A stretch of 64,000 nucleotides of DNA from Desulfobacula sp. (lineage in GTDB: Bacteria > Desulfobacterota > Desulfobacteria > Desulfobacterales > Desulfobacteraceae). Positions 1 through 9,272 of this stretch are shown piece after piece. The stretch is taken from NCBI RefSeq assembly GCF_014237455.1, contig NZ_JABZFL010000068.1, forward strand, positions 1 through 64,000. The letters run 5' to 3'. A program made the translations under genes and the position numbers. The notes under the pieces are model-generated. The model was not told where the DNA came from and ran no database searches. It saw nothing but the letters and a program-made list of their open reading frames with translations. Each line of letters begins with the position of its first letter. Within the stretch, counting starts at the first letter, position 1.

Positions 1-117
1 GCGACCATTAACGTGGAGCTGATTAACCCCATCGCAATGGAAAAAGAGCTCAGGTTTGCCATCAGAGAAGGTGGCCGTACTGTTGGTGCCGGTGTTATCG
101 GTGAAATTGTAGAGTAA
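1..117 (+). CDS. tuf: Elongation factor Tu, C-terminal end (partial)
   Basis: The window opens inside this gene. The last 38 codons are visible and end at TAA 115-117. The peptide ends in [14 protein letters not shown], which closes domain III of EF-Tu, the GTPase that brings aminoacyl-tRNA to the ribosome. Domain III contacts the tRNA T-stem and EF-Ts. The gene sits 20 bases ahead of rpsJ, the usual bacterial order (str operon into S10 operon), so the two are probably co-transcribed. The identification rests on a short tail but the tail is very characteristic. Confidence 0.93.
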   Translation, partial: ATINVELINPIAMEKELRFAIREGGRTVGAGVIGEIVE

Positions 118-137
118 GTTAGGAAGAATGATCTATC

Positions 138-446
138 ATGTTGAAAACTAAAATTAGGATCAGGCTCAGAGCATACGATCATAAACTCATTGATCAGTCT
201 TCAGTAGATATTGTTGATACCGCAAGGAAGACCGGCGCCAAAATTGTTGGACCGGTGCCGCTTCCGACTCGGATAAACAAATTTACTGTATTGCGTTCTC
301 CCCACGTGAACAAAAAATCACGTGAACAATTTGAAATTAGAACGCATAAAAGGATGATGGATATTCTGGAACCCACCCAGCAGACAGTTGACGCGTTAAT
401 GAAACTTGATCTTTCGCCGGGTGTGGATGTGGAAATTAAATTATAG
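138..446 (+). CDS. rpsJ: 30S ribosomal protein S10
   Basis: S10 is a 30S head protein that also acts as NusE in transcription antitermination. The 102-residue product has the normal length. It shows the family core: [14 protein letters not shown] at the N-terminus, [10 protein letters not shown] in the long loop that reaches into the head, and [13 protein letters not shown]. An AGGAAG stretch about 10 bases upstream supports the ATG. It is the first gene of the S10 operon in this window, just downstream of tuf. Confidence 0.98.
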   Translation: MLKTKIRIRLRAYDHKLIDQSSVDIVDTARKTGAKIVGPVPLPTRINKFTVLRSPHVNKKSREQFEIRTHKRMMDILEPTQQTVDALMKLDLSPGVDVEIKL

Positions 447-466
447 TTCAATAACAGGAACCAATT

Positions 467-1084
467 ATGAGCGCATTACTTGGAAAAAAAATCGGAATGA
501 CCAATGTGTTTTCCTCAGATGGGAAGCTTGTTCCTGTTACTGTTGTGCAGGTCGGACCATGTGTTGTTACTCAGCTCAAAACCAAAGAGACTGATGGATA
601 TAATGCTCTTCAGCTTGGATTTGATGAAAAACCGGTTGAAAAACTGAACAAACCCATGGCAGGGCACTTGAAAAAAGCTGGTGATAAAGGATTCCGCGTT
701 TTACGGGAATTTAGAACCGATGACCTTGAAGATGTTGAAGCCGGTGCTACCATAGGAATTGATGTATTTGCCGTAGGTGATAAAGTAAATATATCTGGAA
801 TTTCTAAAGGACGCGGTTTTCAAGGTACGATTAAAAGACACGGTTTTAGCCGTGGTCCTGAAACACATGGTAGCAGAAATCACAGAAAACCAGGGTCTAT
901 TGGAAATAGTGCCTGGCCTGGAAAAGTTTTTAAGGGAAAGAAACTTCCCGGCCACATGGGCACAAACAGAGAGACCGTAAAGAATCTCACAATTGTAGAC
1001 ATTAAGCATGAAGATAATCTCCTGTTGGTGAAAGGCGCAGTGCCGGGTTTTAAAACAGGAATATTGGAAGTGCATAAAGTATAA
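467..1084 (+). CDS. rplC: 50S ribosomal protein L3
   Basis: L3 is an early 50S assembly protein whose long loop reaches the peptidyl transferase centre. The 205-residue product begins [12 protein letters not shown] and contains the loop sequence [13 protein letters not shown]; the glutamine of this loop is the residue methylated in enterobacteria. [12 protein letters not shown] and KKLPGHMG are also family hallmarks. An AGGAA precedes the ATG by about 6 bases. The 62-base gap to rplD is one of the longer ones in this operon. Confidence 0.98.
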   Translation: MSALLGKKIGMTNVFSSDGKLVPVTVVQVGPCVVTQLKTKETDGYNALQLGFDEKPVEKLNKPMAGHLKKAGDKGFRVLREFRTDDLEDVEAGATIGIDVFAVGDKVNISGISKGRGFQGTIKRHGFSRGPETHGSRNHRKPGSIGNSAWPGKVFKGKKLPGHMGTNRETVKNLTIVDIKHEDNLLLVKGAVPGFKTGILEVHKV

Positions 1085-1158
1085 GACTAAAATGCGGCTA
1101 TGGGTATTGCAATATTTTCGCAGTGATGCATAGCTGATCAAAATTTATGAGGAAGAAT

Positions 1159-1779
1159 ATGGCTGCTGTAGATGTATTAAACAGTGCAGGTAAAAAAGTG
1201 TCTGAAACTCAGCTTCCTGAAGAGATTTTCAACATACCCGTTAGAACAAGTGTTCTTCACCAGGTCGTTCGCTCCCAGCTCGTTTCAAAACGGGAAGGGA
1301 CGGCTGCGTGTAAAACCAGGAGTATGGTGAAAGGCAGTACCAAAAAGCTTTTCAGGCAGAAAGGAACCGGTAATGCACGTGCCGGTAGTGTGAAATCCCC
1401 TTTAAGAAAGGGTGGTGGGGTGATTTTTGGGCCGTCTCAAAGGTCCTATGCGATAAAGGTGCCCAAAAAGGTAAGAAAGCTAGCATTGAAAATGGCGTTA
1501 AGCTCTAAGATGGAAAATAATACTATTTATGTAATTGATGATTTCAATCTTGAAGCCGTTAAGACTAGAGAATTTGCCAATGTCCTTAAAATTTTAGAGC
1601 TTTCAGATCTGTTGATTGTTTCTGATGCAGATGATACAAATCTTCTGCTTTCCTCCAGAAATATTCCGGATATCAAGGTGATAAAGACAGAGGGACTCAA
1701 TGTGGTTGATATCTTAAAGTTTAAAAACCTTCTTCTAGTAGAATCTAGCATTAATAATATCAAGGGGAGGTTAAGCTAA
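1159..1779 (+). CDS. rplD: 50S ribosomal protein L4
   Basis: L4 binds 23S rRNA domain I and lines the exit tunnel. In E. coli it also represses its own operon; whether it does so here is not visible. I chose the ATG at 1159 (206 residues, the family length) over the in-frame ATG at 1147, because GAGGAAG at 1149-1155 is a well-placed ribosome binding site for 1159 and lies inside the longer version. Family motifs include [12 protein letters not shown] and GGGVIFGP in the tunnel loop. The stop codon is one base away from the rplW start. Confidence 0.96.
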   Translation: MAAVDVLNSAGKKVSETQLPEEIFNIPVRTSVLHQVVRSQLVSKREGTAACKTRSMVKGSTKKLFRQKGTGNARAGSVKSPLRKGGGVIFGPSQRSYAIKVPKKVRKLALKMALSSKMENNTIYVIDDFNLEAVKTREFANVLKILELSDLLIVSDADDTNLLLSSRNIPDIKVIKTEGLNVVDILKFKNLLLVESSINNIKGRLS

Positions 1780-1780
1780 G

Positions 1781-2068
1781 ATGGAACGATATGATATTAT
1801 CAGAGGCCCTTTGGTTACTGAAAAAACAACTCTTCAAAAAGAATTGAACAACCAGGTGACATTTAAAGTTGATAAAAGAGCTAACCGGGTTGAAATCAAA
1901 GATGCTGTTGAGAAAAATTTCAATACCAAGGTAAAACAGGTCCGAACTGTACAGGTAAAAGGAAAAGCAAAACAGCGCGGCAGAATTATCGGGAAAAGAA
2001 AAGACTGGAAAAAAGCGATAATTACATTGATGCCAGGACAAAGAATTGATTTTTTTGAAGGTGTTTAA
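1781..2068 (+). CDS. rplW: 50S ribosomal protein L23
   Basis: L23 sits at the mouth of the exit tunnel and is the docking site for trigger factor and signal recognition particle. The 95-residue product starts [16 protein letters not shown]; the glutamate of VTEK corresponds to the docking residue known from E. coli. The basic loop [20 protein letters not shown] is typical. Its binding site AGGGGAGG lies inside the last codons of rplD, so the two are probably translationally coupled. Confidence 0.97.
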   Translation: MERYDIIRGPLVTEKTTLQKELNNQVTFKVDKRANRVEIKDAVEKNFNTKVKQVRTVQVKGKAKQRGRIIGKRKDWKKAIITLMPGQRIDFFEGV

Positions 2069-2080
2069 AGAGGTATATAT

Positions 2081-2908
2081 ATGTCAACAATAATTAAGAC
2101 AAAGCCGACATCTCCCGGAAGACGGTCTCAGGAATACCTTTCTTTTGAAGAAATTACCAAAACCAGTCCTGAGAGACGACTGACAAAAAAGTTAAATAAA
2201 CATTCCGGTCGTAATTCCTACGGAAGAATTACTGTAAGACATAGAGGTGGCGGAGCAAAAAAGAAATATCGCATCATTGATTTTAGAAGAGATAAAGAAG
2301 GTATTCCGGCAAAGGTATCGGCCATTGAATATGACCCCAACAGGAGCGCCAGGATTGCTCTTCTGGTTTATGCTGACGGTGAAAAAAGATATATTCTGGC
2401 ACCGTTGGATATAAAAGTCGGTGATATTCTGGAAACTGGCCCGGGAGCTGATATTAAACCGGGTAACTGCATGCCCCTTGAAAATATCCCTACGGGTACA
2501 AGGATTCATAATATTGAATTGAAGCAGAACAAGGGTGGCCAGATCGTTAGAAGCGCCGGTGGCTATGCACGGCTTATGGCAAAGGAAGGCAGTTATGCTC
2601 AGGTTCTTCTGCCTTCAGGTGAGGTCAGAATGATTCATCTGAAATGCAAAGCAACTATCGGTAGAGTGGGTAATGAAAAACATGGTGATGTAAAGATCGG
2701 TAAAGCCGGTCGGTCTCGATGGATGGGAAGACGTCCGTCTGTCCGTGGTGTTGCTATGAACCCGGTTGATCATCCTATGGGTGGTGGTGAGGGAAGATCT
2801 TCAGGCGGCAGGCAGCCTTGTACACCCTGGGGCGTGCCGACAAAAGGCAAGAGAACCAGAAAGAGCAGCAGAACCGATCGGTATATTGTTAAAAGAAGAG
2901 CTAAGTGA
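2081..2908 (+). CDS. rplB: 50S ribosomal protein L2
   Basis: L2 is a primary 23S rRNA binder needed for subunit association and peptidyl transfer. The 275-residue product has the central OB/SH3 core ([19 protein letters not shown]-like [12 protein letters not shown]) and the conserved C-terminal [16 protein letters not shown] stretch that carries the histidine long linked to peptidyl transferase function. AAAGAGG precedes the ATG. The gene is 12 bases after rplW and 35 bases before rpsS. Confidence 0.98.
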   Translation: MSTIIKTKPTSPGRRSQEYLSFEEITKTSPERRLTKKLNKHSGRNSYGRITVRHRGGGAKKKYRIIDFRRDKEGIPAKVSAIEYDPNRSARIALLVYADGEKRYILAPLDIKVGDILETGPGADIKPGNCMPLENIPTGTRIHNIELKQNKGGQIVRSAGGYARLMAKEGSYAQVLLPSGEVRMIHLKCKATIGRVGNEKHGDVKIGKAGRSRWMGRRPSVRGVAMNPVDHPMGGGEGRSSGGRQPCTPWGVPTKGKRTRKSSRTDRYIVKRRAK

Positions 2909-2943
2909 AAATAAATACCAAGAGAAAATAAATAGGTTGAATT

Positions 2944-3219
2944 ATGCCAAGATCATTAAAAAAAGGACCCTACATTGCACCGCAACTTTTAAAGAAAGTT
3001 TTGGGAGCAACTAAATCCAAAAGCAACAAAGTTATCAAAACCTGGTCGCGTAGATCCACTATATTTCCTGAAATGGTCGGCATCACATTTGCTGTACATA
3101 ACGGTAAAAAATTCATACCTGTTTTTGTTACAGAGAATATGGTTGGTCATAAGCTTGGTGAGTTTTCACCTACTAGAACATTTTGGGGCCATGCCGGAGA
3201 TAAAAGATCCAAGAGGTAA
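2944..3219 (+). CDS. rpsS: 30S ribosomal protein S19
   Basis: S19 forms a complex with S13 in the 30S head and contacts A-site tRNA. The 91-residue product starts [12 protein letters not shown] and carries [14 protein letters not shown] and the [16 protein letters not shown] signature at the usual positions. Length and termini are standard. A modest AGG lies 8 bases upstream of the ATG. Confidence 0.98.
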   Translation: MPRSLKKGPYIAPQLLKKVLGATKSKSNKVIKTWSRRSTIFPEMVGITFAVHNGKKFIPVFVTENMVGHKLGEFSPTRTFWGHAGDKRSKR

Positions 3220-3246
3220 TCTCTTGTCTGATTAAAGGATATTGAT

Positions 3247-3585
3247 ATGGAAGTTAAAGCAACTACAAGATATACAAGGATTTCACCATTTAAGCTCCGG
3301 TTGCCCATTAATGAAGTAAAAGGCAAAAATGCCGGGCAGGCCCTGACGCTTTTAAAATTTATGCCGCTCAAAGCTGCAGGGGTTATTTATAAAACCTTGC
3401 AGTCAGCTATCGCTAATGCTGAGCATAACAATGAGCTTGATGTGGATAAGCTGATTGTCAAAAATATAATTGTTGATCATGGCCCTACCATGAAACGGTT
3501 CAGACCAAGGGCCAGGGGAAGAGCAAGCAGGATTTTGAAAAGAAGCAGTCATTTAACTATAATTGTTGAAGAAACTGACAAATAG
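3247..3585 (+). CDS. rplV: 50S ribosomal protein L22
   Basis: L22 lines the nascent-chain tunnel; its beta-hairpin forms part of the macrolide-sensitive constriction. The 112-residue product has [14 protein letters not shown]-type N-terminal core and the hairpin [13 protein letters not shown] near residues 80-95. AAGGATATTG ahead of the ATG gives a good binding site. It is directly followed by rpsC after 12 bases. Confidence 0.98.
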   Translation: MEVKATTRYTRISPFKLRLPINEVKGKNAGQALTLLKFMPLKAAGVIYKTLQSAIANAEHNNELDVDKLIVKNIIVDHGPTMKRFRPRARGRASRILKRSSHLTIIVEETDK

Positions 3586-3597
3586 GAGGAGATAAGC

Positions 3598-4248
3598 TTG
3601 GGTCAGAAAGTACATCCAACCGGATTTAGATTAGGTATCGTCAGGACTTGGGATTCCAGATGGTATGCGGATAAAGAATATGCCTCTTTTGTTGAAGAAG
3701 ATTTCAAAGTCAGGAAATTTTTGAAAAAGAAACTCTTTCACGCGGGTATTTCAAAAATAGAAATAGAACGGTTTTCTAAACAGATTCGACTGAGAGTGTT
3801 TGCAGCAAGGCCTGGTATTATTATCGGGAAAAAAGGATCAGAGATTGCATTGCTTAAACAGGAACTTGAAAAAATGCTCGATCCTGCGGTGCTGATCGAT
3901 ATCAAAGAAGTCAGACGTCCTGAAATTGATGCTCAGTTGGTTGCGGAGAATATTGCGCTTCAGCTGGAAAGAAGAATTGCTTTCAGAAGAGCGATGAAAC
4001 GCAGTGTGTCTTCTGCCATGCGGTTTGGAGCAAAAGGAATTAAAATTATTTGTTCCGGTCGACTGGGGGGTGCTGAAATGGCAAGAACGGAGTGGTACAA
4101 AGAAGGCCGTATCCCTCTTCATACCTTAAGAGCTGATGTTGATTACGGCTTTACCGAAGCAAGAACTACATACGGAACCATTGGAATTAAAACTTTTATT
4201 TTCAAGGGTGAAGTATTAAATCCTGGTGAACAAGCGCTGGCTAAATAG
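3598..4248 (+). CDS. rpsC: 30S ribosomal protein S3
   Basis: S3 helps form the mRNA entry pore and helicase activity of the 30S subunit. The start is TTG, fixed by AGGAGGAG just upstream and by the universal [14 protein letters not shown]-terminus. The N-terminal type II KH domain carries the [11 protein letters not shown] loop near residues 80-92, and the C-terminal domain has [13 protein letters not shown] and [10 protein letters not shown]. At 216 residues it has the usual length without a long C-terminal tail. Confidence 0.98.
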   Translation: MGQKVHPTGFRLGIVRTWDSRWYADKEYASFVEEDFKVRKFLKKKLFHAGISKIEIERFSKQIRLRVFAARPGIIIGKKGSEIALLKQELEKMLDPAVLIDIKEVRRPEIDAQLVAENIALQLERRIAFRRAMKRSVSSAMRFGAKGIKIICSGRLGGAEMARTEWYKEGRIPLHTLRADVDYGFTEARTTYGTIGIKTFIFKGEVLNPGEQALAK

Positions 4249-4271
4249 AGGCGATTAGGAGAAATTAAGAA

Positions 4272-4679
4272 ATGCTTAGTCCAAAAAATGTAAAATTCCG
4301 GAAACAGTTTCGTGGCAGAACAAAGGGATCTCCAGGCAGAGGTAACACATTAAGCTTTGGTGACTTCGGCCTTCAGGCAATCGAATGCGGATATGTAAGT
4401 GCAAGACAGATTGAAGCAGCAAGGGTGGCGCTAACCCGCCATGCAAAAAGAGCAGGTAAAAGTTGGATTAGATTTTTTCCGGATCACCCAGTTACGAAAA
4501 AACCGGCAGAAGTCAGAATGGGTAAGGGTAAGGGTGCTACAGATGCTTGGGTTGCCAGAGTGAAACCGGGTAAGATTCTTTATGAGATGGAAGGTATCCC
4601 AAAAGAGGTTGCCAAAGAGGCCATGAAACTTGCAGCTGCAAAACTTTCCGTGAAAACCCGTTTTGTGGAAAGGAGCTAA
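4272..4679 (+). CDS. rplP: 50S ribosomal protein L16
   Basis: L16 lies between the peptidyl transferase centre and the 5S rRNA and positions A-site tRNA. The 135-residue product has [17 protein letters not shown] at the N-terminus, then [14 protein letters not shown] and [20 protein letters not shown], all typical. AGGAG lies 9 bases upstream of the ATG. Its 3' end contains the AGGAG that serves rpmC. Confidence 0.98.
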   Translation: MLSPKNVKFRKQFRGRTKGSPGRGNTLSFGDFGLQAIECGYVSARQIEAARVALTRHAKRAGKSWIRFFPDHPVTKKPAEVRMGKGKGATDAWVARVKPGKILYEMEGIPKEVAKEAMKLAAAKLSVKTRFVERS

Positions 4680-4685
4680 GTAAAT

Positions 4686-4898
4686 ATGAAAGCCAGTAAA
4701 ATAAAAGCAGGTGAAATTAGAGAGATGGGAGCAGACCAGATGAAAGAAAAGCTTGTAGAATTAAAAAAAGAGCTTTTTAATCTTCGCTTTCAGAACGATG
4801 TTGGACAGCTTGAGAACACATCGACACTTTCAAACGTCAAAAAAGATATTGCAAAACTTTACACAATATCTAAGGAAATGAACGTAAACATAAGCTAA
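4686..4898 (+). CDS. rpmC: 50S ribosomal protein L29
   Basis: L29 is a small helical protein beside L23 at the tunnel exit. The 70-residue product has the hallmark [15 protein letters not shown] and ends in a second helix around KDIAKLYTI. It starts 6 bases after the rplP stop and uses an AGGAG inside rplP, so translation is probably coupled. The N-terminal ten residues vary between species and the ATG used here is the only close one. Confidence 0.96.
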   Translation: MKASKIKAGEIREMGADQMKEKLVELKKELFNLRFQNDVGQLENTSTLSNVKKDIAKLYTISKEMNVNIS

Positions 4899-4915
4899 TT
4901 TGCGAAGATACTACT

Positions 4916-5176
4916 ATGGAAAATATTCAAAAAAATAAAAAAGAGCTGATAGGCCTTATCATATCAGATAAAATGAATAAATCGGTAGTCGTTCAGATCG
5001 AAAGATTTGTTCAGCACAAGATTTATAAAAAATTCATGAAACAGTATAAAAAATACCATGCTCATGATGAGAAAAATGAATGCAGGATCGGTGATATAGT
5101 TAAAATCATCGAGACAAGACCCTTGAGCAAGCTTAAGCGTTTCAGAGTCAGTGAAATCGTTAAAAAAGCTGTTTGA
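4916..5176 (+). CDS. rpsQ: 30S ribosomal protein S17
   Basis: S17 is a primary 16S rRNA binder with an OB fold. The 86-residue product shows [19 protein letters not shown] near the N-terminus, then [16 protein letters not shown] and the C-terminal [18 protein letters not shown], all family hallmarks. The ribosome binding site is weak (GAAG about 9 bases upstream), unlike most genes of this operon. Confidence 0.98.
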   Translation: MENIQKNKKELIGLIISDKMNKSVVVQIERFVQHKIYKKFMKQYKKYHAHDEKNECRIGDIVKIIETRPLSKLKRFRVSEIVKKAV

Positions 5177-5192
5177 TTAAAGGAATTGAGAA

Positions 5193-5561
5193 ATGATTCA
5201 GAGTGAAACAAGATTAACTGTCGCAGACAACTCCGGGGCAAAGGAACTGTACTGCATCAAGGTACTTGGCGGATCCAGAAGACGATATGCCAGCATAGGT
5301 GATATCATCACTTGCTCTGTTAAGGAAGCAATCCCCAATGCAAAAGTAAGGAAGGGTGATATTGTTCAGGCGGTGATTGTCAGAACCAAAAAGGAAATAT
5401 CCAGACTTGATGGCTCAATGATTAGATTTGACGATAACTCAGCTGTTATTTTAACTAAATCAAATGAACCGGTTGGAACGCGTATCTTTGGTCCGGTGGC
5501 AAGAGAGTTAAGGGCCAAAAGATTTATGAAAATCGTCTCTCTGGCTCCTGATGTTCTTTAA
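5193..5561 (+). CDS. rplN: 50S ribosomal protein L14
   Basis: L14 forms part of an intersubunit bridge and binds the silencing factor RsfS in other bacteria. The 122-residue product begins [19 protein letters not shown] and ends [12 protein letters not shown], matching the family end to end. AAGGA lies about 8 bases upstream of the ATG. It opens the classical spc section of the superoperon, though no separate promoter was recognised. Confidence 0.98.
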   Translation: MIQSETRLTVADNSGAKELYCIKVLGGSRRRYASIGDIITCSVKEAIPNAKVRKGDIVQAVIVRTKKEISRLDGSMIRFDDNSAVILTKSNEPVGTRIFGPVARELRAKRFMKIVSLAPDVL

Positions 5562-5588
5562 TTATTTGGATTTTGGAGAAAAATTCTT

Positions 5589-5918
5589 ATGGGAACAATG
5601 AAAATCAGAATGAAAAAAGATGATAAGGTTAAAATACTGACCGGAAAAGATAAAGGTAAAATCGGTAAAGTGTTGAAAGTCGTTAGAAAGACCAACCGTG
5701 TCATTGTTGAAAATATTAATGTTGTTAAGGTTCATCAGAAACCAACACAGGCAAATCCACAAGGTGGTATCGTGGAAAAAACCATGCCGATTCAAATTTC
5801 TAATCTTATGGTTATGTGTAATGCGTGTGTAAAACCGACAAGAATTGGAATGAAACAATTGGAAGATGGAAAACGGGTAAGAATCTGCAAAAAATGCAAT
5901 CAGCAGATAGATTCTTAA
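5589..5918 (+). CDS. rplX: 50S ribosomal protein L24
   Basis: L24 is an assembly-initiating 50S protein with a KOW motif, here [18 protein letters not shown] near residues 14-31. The C-terminal part carries two CxxC pairs (CNAC and CKKC) that look like a zinc ribbon, a form seen in several bacterial L24 proteins. A second in-frame ATG nine bases downstream (5598) is a possible alternative start; GGAG at about 5576 does not decide between them. Confidence 0.97.
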   Translation: MGTMKIRMKKDDKVKILTGKDKGKIGKVLKVVRKTNRVIVENINVVKVHQKPTQANPQGGIVEKTMPIQISNLMVMCNACVKPTRIGMKQLEDGKRVRICKKCNQQIDS

Positions 5919-5939
5919 GACCAAAGGCGGAGAGAATAC

Positions 5940-6479
5940 ATGTCAACCCTTAAGGAAAAATACAATAACGAGGTTGTTCCCCAGCTTAAGGGAACCTTTA
6001 ATTATATAAATGAATTACAGGTGCCTAAGTTAGAGAAAATCGTGTTAAACATGGGACTTGGAGAAGCGGTCAGAAATCCCAAGATCGTTGATCCGGCAGC
6101 CTCAGAACTGGCGTTGATCGCCGGTCAGAAAGCAGTAATTACAAGAGCCAAAAAACCGATTGCAAATTTTAAACTCCGCGCTGACCTACCCATCGGGTGC
6201 AAGGTTACCCTGCGCAGTGAAAAAATGTATGATTTTTTTGACAGACTTGTGAATATTGCTTTACCACGTGTCAGGGACTTTCGGGGAATATCGCCAAAGG
6301 CTTTTGACGGCAGGGGCAATTACACCCTTGGTATCACAGAGCACATTATATTCCCTGAAATAGATTATGATAAGACCGACAGTATCAAAGGTCTTAATAT
6401 TACTATTGTGACAACAGCTAAAACGGATGAGGAAGGCAAAGTATTCTTGAAAATGTTGGGAATGCCTTTCAAAAATTAA
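5940..6479 (+). CDS. rplE: 50S ribosomal protein L5
   Basis: L5 binds 5S rRNA and contacts P-site tRNA. The 179-residue product has [16 protein letters not shown], the signature [14 protein letters not shown] and [11 protein letters not shown], and ends in [20 protein letters not shown]. Length is standard. GGCGGAGAG lies about 7 bases upstream of the ATG. Confidence 0.98.
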   Translation: MSTLKEKYNNEVVPQLKGTFNYINELQVPKLEKIVLNMGLGEAVRNPKIVDPAASELALIAGQKAVITRAKKPIANFKLRADLPIGCKVTLRSEKMYDFFDRLVNIALPRVRDFRGISPKAFDGRGNYTLGITEHIIFPEIDYDKTDSIKGLNITIVTTAKTDEEGKVFLKMLGMPFKN

Positions 6480-6498
6480 GGATCTTAAGGAGGAAGGC

Positions 6499-6684
6499 TT
6501 GGCTAAAAAAGCTTTAATTGCAAAGGCGCAAAGAAAACCTAAGTTTTCAGTGCGTGCATATAACAGATGCCCTTTATGCGGTAGACCAAGAGCATTTATT
6601 AGAAAAGCTGGTATTTGCAGAATTTGTTTTAGGAAACTTGCATCAGAAGGCAAGCTTCCAGGGGTTACCAAATCAAGTTGGTAA
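6499..6684 (+). CDS. rpsN: 30S ribosomal protein S14, zinc-binding short form
   Basis: This is the 61-residue short S14 (type Z) that binds a zinc ion in the 30S head. The four ligands are visible as C24-x2-C27 and C40-x2-C43 (CPLCGRP and CRICF). The start is TTG with a strong AAGGAGGAAG upstream. The long zinc-free S14 is not found in the window. Confidence 0.97.
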   Translation: MAKKALIAKAQRKPKFSVRAYNRCPLCGRPRAFIRKAGICRICFRKLASEGKLPGVTKSSW

Positions 6685-6735
6685 TTGACAGATTTTAAAA
6701 AAAATATATATCAGCGGATTTTAAGGAGATTTCAA

Positions 6736-7134
6736 ATGGCAATTAGTGATCCAATTGCAGACATGCTGACAATTATTAGAAATGGTGGTAAAGCAGAGTT
6801 TGTTAAAGTGGATATCCCCGGGTCAAAAATTAAGTTGGAAATGGTTCGGGTGCTTAAGGAACAAGGTTACATCAAGGATTTTAAATTCCTGGAGAATGAG
6901 ACACAAGGAGTGCTTCGTGTCTATTTAAAATATGTATCCGAGGGACAGTCCACAATTTTTGGTATTGAAAGAGTGAGTAAACCATCTTGCAGGGTTTACA
7001 ATAAATCAAAACAGATTAAGCCGGTTTTAAATGGCCTGGGCATATCTATCGTCTCAACCTCCAAAGGATTGATGACAGATAAACAGGCTATCGAAGCGAA
7101 CGTCGGTGGTGAAATTCTTTGTAACGTATGGTAG
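6736..7134 (+). CDS. rpsH: 30S ribosomal protein S8
   Basis: S8 binds the central domain of 16S rRNA and, in E. coli, represses the spc operon. I place the start at ATG 6736 (132 residues, the standard length, MAISDPIADMLTIIRN) because AAGGAGA at 6723-6729 is correctly spaced. A longer reading from TTG 6685 would add 17 residues of no known function. The C-terminal STSKGLMTDKQA motif is conserved. Confidence 0.98.
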   Translation: MAISDPIADMLTIIRNGGKAEFVKVDIPGSKIKLEMVRVLKEQGYIKDFKFLENETQGVLRVYLKYVSEGQSTIFGIERVSKPSCRVYNKSKQIKPVLNGLGISIVSTSKGLMTDKQAIEANVGGEILCNVW

Positions 7135-7148
7135 GTCAGGAGTAATAT

Positions 7149-7691
7149 ATGTCTAGAATAGGAAAAAAGCCGGTTCAGCTTCCAGATAAGGTCCAATTTG
7201 CCCTGAAGGGTGATATGATTTCAGTCAAAGGACCCAAAGGTAATCTCGAACGTCAACTGCACCCGGCTATCGAAATAAGTATAAATGACGATATTGTAAC
7301 CGTTAAAACAGATACCAGCAACAAGAAAAAAGTGGCCTTGCAAGGATTATTCAGATCCCTTATTTCCAATATGGTGACCGGTGTTACTGTCGGATATGAG
7401 AAAAAACTTCTGCTTTCCGGTATTGGTTATCGTGCAGAAGTAAAAGACAAGAGTCTTATACTCAATGTTGGATATTCCAACCCGGTTGAATTTACACTTC
7501 CTGAAGGGATTTCTGTTAATGTTGAAAAAAATACACAGATTTTCTTATCAGGAATTGATAAGGAAACGCTTGGCCAGACTGCGGCAAACATACGAAAAAT
7601 CAGACCACCTGAACCTTATAAAGGCAAAGGCATAATGTATGCCGATGAAAGAATTATGAGAAAAGCTGGTAAGACTGCAGGCAAGGAATAA
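7149..7691 (+). CDS. rplF: 50S ribosomal protein L6
   Basis: L6 sits near the sarcin-ricin loop and the factor-binding site. The 180-residue product starts MSRIGKKPVQLP, shows the duplicated L6 fold, and has the C-terminal signature RKIRPPEPYKGKGI. AGGAG lies about 7 bases before the ATG. The gap to rplR is 38 bases. Confidence 0.98.
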   Translation: MSRIGKKPVQLPDKVQFALKGDMISVKGPKGNLERQLHPAIEISINDDIVTVKTDTSNKKKVALQGLFRSLISNMVTGVTVGYEKKLLLSGIGYRAEVKDKSLILNVGYSNPVEFTLPEGISVNVEKNTQIFLSGIDKETLGQTAANIRKIRPPEPYKGKGIMYADERIMRKAGKTAGKE

Positions 7692-7729
7692 CCTGAAGGT
7701 CACACGTAAAAGACGGGAATATAAAGATT

Positions 7730-8098
7730 ATGGGAAATACAGCACCAAGGCTTAAAGCAAGGCTTAAAAGAAAGAAGAGAATCAGAAAAAATATTTTTGG
7801 TAATCAGGATCGTCCGAGATTAAGTGTGTTCAGAAGTTCAAAGCATATCTACGCTCAAATTATTGATGATACCTGCGCCAGCACACTTGTGTCTGCCTCT
7901 ACCCTTGATAAGGAGTTCAGGGAAAACAAGGCAGAGGGCAAAAAGGCAGAAATTGCAAAGGCAGTTGGAAACCTCGTCGGCAAGAGAGCTCTTGATAAAG
8001 GAATTAAAAAAGTAGTCCTGGACAGGAACGGATTTTTATATCATGGGCGCATTAAAGCGCTTTCAGACGGAGCCCGTGAAGCCGGATTGAATTTTTAA
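7730..8098 (+). CDS. rplR: 50S ribosomal protein L18
   Basis: L18 binds 5S rRNA with L5 and L25. The 122-residue product has a basic N-terminus ([15 protein letters not shown]), then [20 protein letters not shown] and the C-terminal [26 protein letters not shown] motifs of the family. The binding site is a weak GGGAA, 13 bases upstream. Confidence 0.98.
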   Translation: MGNTAPRLKARLKRKKRIRKNIFGNQDRPRLSVFRSSKHIYAQIIDDTCASTLVSASTLDKEFRENKAEGKKAEIAKAVGNLVGKRALDKGIKKVVLDRNGFLYHGRIKALSDGAREAGLNF

Positions 8099-8114
8099 TT
8101 AAGGAGGAACACCC

Positions 8115-8609
8115 TTGGCAAGACAGCAGATGGAAGATAATGGATTAATTGATAAGGTCGTCAGGATCAATCGTGTTGCAAAAGTTGTAAAAGGCGGTAG
8201 AAACTTCAGCTTTAGTGCACTCGTTGTTGTGGGTGACGGTGAAGGTCAAGTTGGTTACGGTCTTGGAAAAGCAAAAGAAGTCCCTGAAGCCATTAAAAAA
8301 GGTATGGAAAAGGCAAAAAGAAATATGGTTAAAATTTCTTTACTTAAGGGGACTATCCCGTTTGAAGTTATCGGAAAATCAGGCGCCGGTCGAGTATTGC
8401 TGAAACCGGCTTCGCCGGGTACCGGTCTGATTGCCGGCGGCGGGATTCGTGCAGTCCTTGAGGCAGTCGGAGTAACCGATATCCTGACAAAATGTATCGG
8501 AACACATAACACCCAAAATATTGTCCGGGCAACGATGGCAGGCCTTCAATCACTTTGTACAAAAGAAGAAGTAGCAAAACGTCGTGGTCTTAGACCTGAA
8601 GAGATATAA
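8115..8609 (+). CDS. rpsE: 30S ribosomal protein S5
   Basis: S5 is part of the mRNA entry site and influences decoding accuracy. Translation starts at TTG 8115 behind a strong AAGGAGGA. The 164-residue product has the double-stranded RNA-binding N-terminal domain ([19 protein letters not shown]) and the C-terminal S5 fold with [14 protein letters not shown]. Both are at the expected positions. Confidence 0.98.
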   Translation: MARQQMEDNGLIDKVVRINRVAKVVKGGRNFSFSALVVVGDGEGQVGYGLGKAKEVPEAIKKGMEKAKRNMVKISLLKGTIPFEVIGKSGAGRVLLKPASPGTGLIAGGGIRAVLEAVGVTDILTKCIGTHNTQNIVRATMAGLQSLCTKEEVAKRRGLRPEEI

Positions 8610-8622
8610 GAGGTTGTGAAAA

Positions 8623-8805
8623 ATGGCTGATAGAATTAGAATCACACAAGTTAAAAGCACAATAGGAAGACCTGCCAAACATGGTCGGATTATTCGTTCC
8701 CTTGGATTGAGAAAAATGAATCATACAGTTGAGCATAATGCTGACCCGGTTATCCTGGGACAGGTTAAAAAAGTGTCTCATCTCATTAAAGTAGAGGATG
8801 TGTAA
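8623..8805 (+). CDS. rpmD: 50S ribosomal protein L30
   Basis: L30 is a small peripheral 50S protein. The 60-residue product has IRITQVKSTIGRPAKH at the N-terminus and SLGLRKMNHTVEH in the middle, both diagnostic. AGAGG lies about 9 bases ahead of the ATG. It ends one base ahead of the rplO start, and its last codons contain the ribosome binding site for rplO. Confidence 0.97.
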   Translation: MADRIRITQVKSTIGRPAKHGRIIRSLGLRKMNHTVEHNADPVILGQVKKVSHLIKVEDV

Positions 8806-8806
8806 T

Positions 8807-9241
8807 ATGCAGCTTCATGATTTAGCACCTGCGCAGGGCTCCAGAAAAAAAAGGAAAAAAGTCGGTAGGGGTCCGGGGTCAGGAATGGGTAAAACCAGTA
8901 CCCGCGGCCACAAAGGTCTGAAAGCAAGATCCGGCGGTAATGTAAGACCAGGGTTTGAAGGCGGTCAGATGCCGATTTACAGGAGACTTCCCAAAAGAGG
9001 TTTTTTCAATATATTTAAAACAAACAATGCTGTCTTAAATGTAAAAGATCTGGACAGATTTGAAGATGGTGCAACGATTGATATTGATGCCTTAAGAGAA
9101 GCCGGACTGGTAAAAGGGCGTGTTGATGGCGTTAAAATTCTCGGTCTGGGTGAAACAACCAAGAAATTTTCCTTAAAAAATATTCTTGTTTCCAAGACGG
9201 CCAAAGAAAAAGTCGAATCTGCCGGCGGAAGTATAGAATAA
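8807..9241 (+). CDS. rplO: 50S ribosomal protein L15
   Basis: L15 is a late-assembly 50S protein. I use ATG 8807 (144 residues, MQLHDLAPAQGSRKKRK) and not ATG 8798, because GAGG at 8794-8797 is 9 bases from 8807 and the family starts this way. The glycine-rich basic extension KVGRGPGSGMGKTSTRGHKG wraps rRNA; the C-terminal fold follows from about residue 65. It sits directly ahead of secY, the standard order. Confidence 0.97.
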   Translation: MQLHDLAPAQGSRKKRKKVGRGPGSGMGKTSTRGHKGLKARSGGNVRPGFEGGQMPIYRRLPKRGFFNIFKTNNAVLNVKDLDRFEDGATIDIDALREAGLVKGRVDGVKILGLGETTKKFSLKNILVSKTAKEKVESAGGSIE

Positions 9242-9272
9242 CGATTAAGAAAAGGATGTAAGGAACCAATAA